Source: Taenia hydatigena (Eukaryota; Platyhelminthes; Cestoda; Cyclophyllidea; Taeniidae). From it: 64,000 nucleotides of DNA. Under the pieces are notes generated by a model. That model was not told where the DNA came from, searched no databases, and saw nothing but the letters and a program-made list of their open reading frames with translations. The stretch's first letter is position 1, and each line of letters begins with the position of its first letter. The position numbers and the translations under genes were made by a program. The stretch lies in NCBI GenBank assembly GCA_036345935.2, contig JADWOT020000005.1, positions 1 through 64,000 on the forward strand, written 5' to 3'. Positions 60,480 through 64,000 of this stretch are shown in pieces.

Positions 60480-61760
60480 TAGATAAAGACAGTGCGTGTC
60501 GCTAAGAGCATACTTTTTTTTCTGCCTCCACAGTCACCGTTTTTTGTCGCTCAATATCAATCCTGCCCGGTACCTCATCGCTAACGCTCTAGCACCTTCC
60601 TGTCTCAATCCCTTACGCCTTTGTGCACTGGCAATCTCACTCCCCATTGCCCCTGTTCAGATATCTAATTTTCATTAATATTAAGCATTTTGAGGTGGTC
60701 GACCACAAATTACGACCTCATAGGCTGAGCCCTCTAGACCTGCGCCTCGTTTACCTCGGCGTTTCTACTTCCCGCTATTTCTTAGCCTATTGTGTCATGT
60801 TACTAACTCATTTCCCCCCTTAAACGTCTATTTTCTACAGCAACACTTATTCACCCCCATTCTATCCTCTTATCTGCATGTTATCACATACTAACCCAAT
60901 CCTTTACCACCCACTCACAATTTCTGTTGAAACACCCACTTAGAATAACACAGTCTGGTCCCGAACTTATCCAACGCAATATTTTCGTGCTTTTCATTGT
61001 TACCAGTTGTCTAGTGTCTGCCATTTCTAAATCTAATCATACACACATCGGCGTCCCTTCCCTGCCTGTCTCACTAGGTTCCCACCCCTCACCTTCATCT
61101 TCTACTTCTCTTCACGTTAAAATCTGATTTTTCTGCCTATCAGCCTCGGTCTATTTTGGATCATCAGTTTGTATCACCCTACAGCCCGGTTCTTTAACAA
61201 CATACTCTGGTCCCACTCACCTCAACTGCATATTATGCGTTACCTCACAATCTGATCATCCCCAGAACTACCATTGTCTGAAAGGCCACCTTCCCACGTA
61301 TCCAGCTCAAGCACCCCTAGGGACACGTAGCTCCCCCCAACCCTTAATCCACTTCTCTCACTATCTGCTTTATGCCAACTTTCTACCAATTCACACCCCA
61401 TTTTCATAACTATGCGCAATACCTTCTTCCCGTTCATCACCTTCACTTACGCACCCCAGTGATACACCGGGCTTCTAGCTACCAGCAACACAGAGCCTAA
61501 TTCTTTAAAAAGCAGTCTCAGTTTCTCGCCAAATATTCAATTCGTATCACTCACCAACCTGCTTCTCGCTATATTTGCCTCGGCTCCTCTACAGTCATCC
61601 AGCCCCAACCATTCCACTTCTATTAAGTGTCCCTGCCTCGCCAACCATTCTTCCTCTCTATTCCTGCTTCTATCTATCTACCTATCTATCTAAGCCATGT
61701 CCTCCGAGTCCCTCACATCTCTGTATAGCGTTCGTCTACTCACACATACAAATTGTACCA
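60480..61760. other. Pyrimidine-rich interval
   Basis: Strongly C/T-biased on the plus strand, with a (CTAT)n run at 61670-61692. Frames lack motifs. It may be an inverted, decayed relative of the purine-rich block, but I could not align it. Confidence 0.45.
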
Positions 61761-62379
61761 GCAGAAGATGAGCATAGAAAGTAGTTAAATGAATGCAACC
61801 TCTCCTCTAGCGTGCCAATGCTCCAACGGCTCTGTGCACCATGCCGTCATTGTCTAAAGAAAAATGCCCTCTTTACTTACGTTAGCTGACCCATTTTGCA
61901 GTCCAACGCAGCCAAAAGTCATGGCCTGCCTTGTCAGCCAAATTGTCTCGCCATCTTATAAGACAATATAAGAGACTGCCGCTCCCTCTCAGTGACCACC
62001 GAAGGTGACCTAAATGCAAGCAATGCAATTTTTGGTGTTACAGGTGGAAGCGGTGGCGTGAAACCATCTGCCATCAAGCTGGGCTAACCTACCTCAGTTA
62101 AAATGCAACGCGATCGAAGAGAATGCGATTATTTTGCAACAAAGCAACCTTAAATACTATGCGTAGAAGACGAAGCGCAAAAACCTAATGACGATCAGTT
62201 CGGAGTACACAACAGTGATGATCGGACAACATGCTAGCATTATTCTAAGATTCCTCAGAATTCGCTGACTGCCTTGCCAAAGTAACCGAGAAGTCTTGCT
62301 TTGACCTAAAAAAAGCATTGCACATCCTACAAAGGTACCCGTCATTCAGGGTACCTGCATAGTGCAGGATCAAATAATG

Positions 62380-63910
62380 ATTAAAAGAACCGGCGACTTC
62401 ACCCCCAAAGATTGCTGTTAAGTTAGCAAGGAAACATTTTTCTTATGCACCCTTAGTTTTATGCCCCAAAAATTGTTATTTTGCATTGTGAATGGCTATA
62501 GTTGTCCATTCAGCTGAAAGAGGCAAGAAACTGACTAAAAGGTAAGAAGTTGTTGCTATGAAGCTGTGGTTCAGCGTTCCTTATTTCTTTCCTACTTCCT
62601 TCAAGCCTTTCTTAGACTAATTCACTCGCCCATTCACCTAGTCATAAGGCATAGTAAAACGAAGTAATTAGCTCGATGAAAATTTGGCTTTTTCTTGAAT
62701 GGCATGCTAGAAGTCAATCATAGCTTATCCCTTGTATATGATTTACACTGGATATTAGATGTAAAAACATTAAAATGACGCACAAGAATGCAGTGGAACA
62801 CTTATAGATCGAAAATATGAAGGAAGAGAAATCAAAAGTAGGTGTAGAAAAAGCAAAATATCTACATATTACTGTTTATAAGAAGAGACGATGGCTGTTC
62901 CAGAAACATGCCTCCATTTCTTCAAACAATCCGCTCTTTATGTGAAAATGCACTTCCTGTTTTACTTTAATAGACTTTACCTTCCTTATCCCATATTCTC
63001 GCAAATCCACGCTGTTAGTGTTCAGATCTGAACTACTTTAGCTTTGCTCTGAATGCACAAACCTTTCCTTAATTTTGTATTTCGCTTTACCACCGCACTC
63101 GGCTTTCTTTGCTAATGCGCACACTTCACAATTTGGTAATACCTACAATACCAGATTTTATAACAAGAAAAGCCGCCGAATCTCGCTTCGGAGCAACTCT
63201 TAATTAAAACAGTTAAAAAGGTTCATCTCTAGACCCGTAGTCTTCCAGCTTTTCCTGCCACAGTAGAGGCCTTTTTCGTCGGACATACCTACCCTGTCCG
63301 ATTTCAGAATGAGAATAGTCGTCATCGCTTTCGGATAGAAACAAGCTGCCGGTTCTGATCGATATGGATAGAAACAACAAAAATCTGTACCCTGGCTAGT
63401 CCTGATCCCCTTGCCGAAATATAACCATCACGCTTCGATCGCACCTATATTGTGAGATTGCAAAATTAGAAATGTCGCAAGCAATTACGAAAGGTGGGAA
63501 GATGCCAGGATTCATTTCCGGTTAACTTAAATAAAAAGAGGAAGAAAAGAGTTTTACTCTAATTCCATAGTGAAAGCATTTGCAGAGTAAAACATGCATC
63601 TGACTTTCAATTAGGATCAATTCTGGTCTCAAAGTTACCCGATTGTTTGAAAGAGGGGCGTTCGTTCATTATCAGTTGTTTGCGTCAACCTAGGCGCTCT
63701 TGTCACCAGCCAAACCTTACTCTTACAATTTGATACGAGAGCTATTGCAAGCAATCACTAAACGAAATAAGCTTCTGTGCTGAGATTCTAATCAACTTTG
63801 ATCCGTTTCCCAAAATAGACTCCTCAACTGTTTGTCAGGCCTACTTTTATGGCATAAAACGAGAAATGTCATGGCTACTAGAGATGGAAGAAACAGATTT
63901 ATACAAAAAT
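62380..63910 (+). repeat. Partial, diverged copy of the purine-rich block and its downstream flank
   Basis: 62390-62800 follows 25460-25960 (landmarks ACCGGCGACTTCACCCC, AATTCACTCGCCCATTCACC and ATTTACACTGGATATTAG). 63725-63790 follows 48405-48475 (GCAAGCAATCACTAAACGAAATAAGCT-like). Between them, 62.8-63.7 kb has no partner that I recognise. Confidence 0.65.
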
Positions 63911-64000
63911 AAACAACCGTAGATGAGAAAACAAGGAAATTAATCGCGACTATGTGCCTATACTTACAGTTTACGCATTAAATTAACTTCATTATAACGA

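Noticed and set aside
1..64000. tRNA genes, rRNA, CRISPR arrays, telomeric repeats, bacterial promoters
   Set aside because: I looked for tRNA B-box-like GGTTCRANNCC in context, regular short repeat-spacer arrays and TTAGGG-type runs, and found none worth reporting.

Overview
This window looks like repeat-dense, gene-poor DNA from an animal genome. Ty3/gypsy retrotransposon remnants, short LTR elements and large duplicated blocks make up most of it. I could not support any intact multi-exon host gene, tRNA, rRNA or CRISPR array. There are no operons or bacterial-style gene packing. A parasitic flatworm (cestode or trematode) is my best guess, because of the style of the gypsy Pol remnants and a miniature LTR retrotransposon of the kind described in tapeworms. 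That identification is an inference with modest confidence.

The first 23 kb is one giant imperfect palindrome. Position x in 1-8676 pairs with position 22846-x in 14170-22845 on the opposite strand, with no net insertion or deletion. The left arm is cut by the window edge, so the arms are longer than 8.67 kb. They flank a 5.5 kb non-palindromic spacer (8677-14169). The spacer and the inner end of the left arm hold a decayed gypsy element on the minus strand (gag, protease, RT, RNase H, integrase in order from about 11060 down to 7763). The inner boundary of the palindrome lies inside its RNase H region. The outer part of each arm is a tandem repeat of about 178 bp, continuing to about 23340 on the right.

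From 23.7 to 64 kb the window is a mosaic of diverged copies of the same blocks. Unit B (33.4-44.2 kb) is a diverged copy of the arm sequence (about 0-6.45 kb). Unit C (56.6-60.0 kb) is an older copy of the first part of unit B, about 22.6-22.9 kb further on. A second block occurs at 23.74-26.34 kb, 46.4-48.4 kb and in part at 62.4-63.9 kb. Smaller paralogous pairs lie at 48.8/51.3 kb and 45.6/50.5 kb. The copies differ by insertions that can be polarised against empty sites in their paralogues.

The youngest mobile element is an 861 bp LTR-internal-LTR element at 51930-52790. It has two nearly identical 186 bp LTRs, a primer-binding-site-like start, a purine tract and a 5 bp target duplication (GTGAC), with no room for Gag-Pol. 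It is TRIM-like. A second, rearranged copy lies at 39358-40311, and solo LTRs of the family lie at 2774, 3437, 19229, 19888, 27470 and 37777. The gypsy relics cannot have supplied functions for it: every Pol fragment seen is frameshifted, truncated or missing a catalytic residue.
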